Of a stretch of DNA of 64,000 nt, positions 61,857 through 64,000 are shown piece by piece. The first letter of the stretch is position 1. Each line of letters starts with the position of its first letter. Origin of the DNA: Candidula unifasciata (Eukaryota > Mollusca > Gastropoda > Stylommatophora > Geomitridae); assembly GCA_905116865.2 (NCBI GenBank), contig CAJHNH020001589.1, forward strand, positions 12,501-76,500, read 5' to 3'. The notes below the pieces were generated by a model. That model was not told where the DNA came from. It ran no database searches and worked only from the letters and a program-made list of their open reading frames with translations. The position numbers and the translations under genes are program-made.

Positions 61857-62289
61857 ATCATAAGAGACGGATATGGCTAAATCTACCATCTTCAGTCTCA
61901 AGCTTGAGTTAGAAGTAGAACGGAGAACTTATGGGTTACATCCGTGTGCCATGATGTTTATCTGTTGAATAAACATAAACGGAAATCTACCATCTGCACT
62001 AAAATACTATCTTGAACAAAGTTGCGCTAAAGACGACTGATGTAGATTAAGTAAAGGAGTAAATATATTGCCTTCCTTTTCTCTTGGCTCCTGGCACGTT
62101 CGTTTACCGTTTGAAACAAAAGTTGGCTGTCTGATTCAACGATAATTAAAAAAATCATATTGAGATAATTATCTATCAAGGATCAATCATATAGACAATC
62201 TCATTTTAAAAAAAAACACCTCCACTAAATTAAAGATTGTCATTTCTGTTTTGAGCACAATAACAAAATAGACAGAACTTATCTCGGCG

Positions 62290-62362
62290 GCCGAAATAGC
62301 TCAGTTGGGAGAGCGTTAGACTGAAGATCTAAAGGTCCCTGGTTCAATCCCGGGTTTCGGCA
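62290..62362 (+). tRNA. tRNA-Phe (anticodon GAA)
   Basis: A 73-nt cloverleaf: acceptor stem GCCGAAA/TTTCGGC with discriminator A, A box TAGCTCAGTTGGGA, anticodon arm with GAA at 62323-62325 (positions 34-36), B box GGTTCAATCC. No intron. A T6 run at 62382-62387 serves as polymerase III terminator. All stems are intact, so it looks functional rather than SINE-derived. Confidence 0.95.
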
Positions 62363-62514
62363 ATATCCGGCGGCTACCAAATTTTTTATTTCTTTCGTAT
62401 TTGTTTTTACTATTTATAAATGTTAGGTCTACATTTCTCGGTAAAACAAAACATAGGTATGTAACTAGTAGTAAACGGAAGAGAAAAGATGGCAAGCGAT
62501 TAAAAAAAAATATA

Positions 62515-62610
62515 AACTATCAATGAATAAAGAATTAACATCACCGCACTCGGAACAATCCCACATATGATCCCTTCCTTTCTTGAGTTGCCAACGAAAA
62601 ATAAATACAT
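62515..62610 (-). mobile_element. LINE 3'-end fragment (CSEC tail)
   Basis: The minus strand encodes LKKGRDHMWDCSECGDVNS, the same family ending as at 24520 and 61150. Confidence 0.55.
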
Positions 62611-62860
62611 ATATAAAACACAAACTATATGGCAGCTTTACAATTACAATAAATAGAGGACGCTGCACCGATTAGCCTTCATCAGCAGAACGACGACAAG
62701 AAACAAAACACAACACACACAAACGGACTGACTGAAATGTCTACATTATGGGATTCAATACTCTGAATTTTGTTTTTAAAAAGGACAGAGATTTAAGCAG
62801 GTATCAGTTACAGAGGAAGTAGGAAGTGAAAGCATTAAATCGGGGGGAGGGGGGAGAAGA

Positions 62861-63125
62861 CGTGGTGGGTTTAGTGGTTAGACACTCTCACGTGGATCGG
62901 AAGGTAGTGGGTTCGGGTCCCGACCGAGCCGGACTTTAGAAAAATGACCTAGGCTCCCAGGTCGACCCAAACTTAAATGGGTAACGGTAACAGGTAAAGC
63001 CCTGGAGAGTAAATGCGGACGACGTGATACTGACAACATCACCTACCAAGTGTCGATTGGTCAATAAAATGTAGGTCTAGCCCTATATACCCATTACGTC
63101 TGAGAGCGTGGAAAAGGGCCCTTTT
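62861..63125 (+). repeat. tRNA-derived SINE
   Basis: A-box-like TGGTGGGTTTAGTGGTTAGAC, B-box GGGTTCGGGTCCCGACC, body GGTCGACCCAAACTTAAATGG, TAGGTCTAGCCCTATATA, GTGGAAAAGGG. Related to 57021-57260 and to a fragment at 10885-10955. Confidence 0.8.
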
Positions 63126-63379
63126 TACAGTTGGATTTGTTGGCCCGTAGAGAAAAGATATTACAGCCTAGCTCCAACACATAACACAACGCGGCAACCA
63201 TCTTTTCGAGGGCGAACGCAGAAGAAAATAAAATGGGCTTTTAAAATTAGAATAAAAGGGGATGGGATGGTGTCACTTTGCAGCAAAACATCATTTGTTT
63301 TTTCTGTGAATACTCAAAGACCAGCCCCAAAATGACTTTTCAAACACCACAACACTTTAAATAAAGACACATTTTTGAA

Positions 63380-63570
63380 AGTACTGGATACACTTCGGGC
63401 ACAAGAAGTTCCAACAGGGGCATATCGTAAACACCGATGCATTCATCTATATATCCATGAAAAGGCAGACATAGCTGCGTCCCATCTTGGTGCCCATGAT
63501 ACGTAAGGTAAACATCACACCAGCTGCTTTTACTTTCCAAGACATTACCTGGATAAGAGATATAGTCATG
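63380..63570 (-). mobile_element. Possible Penelope-like reverse transcriptase scrap
   Basis: One minus frame gives LRIMGTKMGRSYVCLFMD, resembling the GTxMGxxxAPSYANLFM block of Penelope RTs. Short and stop-ridden. Confidence 0.4.
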
Positions 63571-63754
63571 CCTTTAGCCCCATTTATTTTCGCAAAAAGC
63601 GTCACGGATGGCAGTGATGGCATCGCTTTTGTGCAGTACGAGACCAGTCATTGCAACCGCACTGTCTGTCAGATCAGGCTCGCTGTTTCAAACATCGTCA
63701 TTCCCCCGACATATGTTCAAAGCTTAGACCAGACAGCCATGCGAGATGTGCTTG

Positions 63755-64000
63755 ATCGTCTTCTTCTTCGCGTTCACCAGTTACAAATCTATCTATCTAT
63801 TGTCTTCTTCACTTTTACCGGGTTGTAGCCCAGTGTCGTGGTTTAAAATATTTGTTTTGAGCCTTTCGCGTGATTTGAGTGACAGTTTTCTGGATCTTAT
63901 GGCCGTATTCAGCTACTCCATCTATCCATTTTTTCCTGGGTCTTCCTCTGGCCTTTCTTCCCGATGTTCTACTGTAAAAGGCCTTATAGGCAATCTGATC
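63755..64000 (-). mobile_element. SINE A start and LINE ORF2 C-terminal fragment
   Basis: 63757-63785 has TCTTCTTCTTCGCGTTCACCAG (family A end). 63830-63980 on minus encodes GRKARGRPRKKWIDGVAEYG, another LINE C-terminus running to the window edge. Confidence 0.55.

Noticed and set aside
63340..63828. Conserved exon near the right edge
   Set aside because: Long open frames exist on both strands but overlap each other. One frame only weakly resembles a Penelope RT block, so it is listed as a low-confidence remnant.

Overview
This is an animal nuclear genomic window. It holds three conserved spliced genes embedded in a dense bed of transposable elements, microsatellites and long poly-G/poly-C tracts. 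The gene architecture (introns of 0.2-4.8 kb, SINEs, a Helitron, hAT, mariner, non-LTR, gypsy-like and Penelope-like remnants) suggests a marine invertebrate, probably a mollusc. That taxonomic call is inference and weak. The genes themselves are certain.

Layout. 1-6500: no gene, only decayed non-LTR retrotransposons, SINEs, a minisatellite and a foldback element. 6503-23547 (minus): NUDC, ten coding exons, 332 aa, full length, with a mariner, a gypsy-like element, a well-preserved hAT and several MITEs in its introns. 23550-33135: intergenic, built from nested transposons, including a Helitron inside a LINE reverse transcriptase and a LINE inside a hAT transposase. 33185-46840 (plus): RPL13A, seven exons, 202 aa, a 5'TOP ribosomal-protein gene that hosts intronic C/D-box snoRNAs. 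47203-60911 (minus): OTC, ornithine carbamoyltransferase, ten coding exons, 383 aa with a mitochondrial-type N-terminus. RPL13A and OTC are tail to tail, about 100 bp apart. 60936-64000: transposon remnants plus one intact tRNA-Phe(GAA) gene.

The most interesting structure is in RPL13A. In human the gene hosts U32A, U33, U34 and U35A, one copy each. Here introns 4-6 carry about 21 C/D-box snoRNA units: four U34-type copies, two U34-like copies whose guide is in a shifted register, one canonical U33, and an array of 15 U33-type units in intron 6 organised as a higher-order repeat (blocks of four snoRNAs, period about 1090 bp) with intact, degenerate, hybrid and truncated members. All intact U33 units keep the same 18S antisense element and register.

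The three proteins do not form a pathway: NUDC is a cytosolic dynein/Hsp90 co-chaperone, RPL13A a large-subunit ribosomal protein and host for rRNA 2'-O-methylation guides, OTC a mitochondrial matrix enzyme of arginine/urea metabolism.
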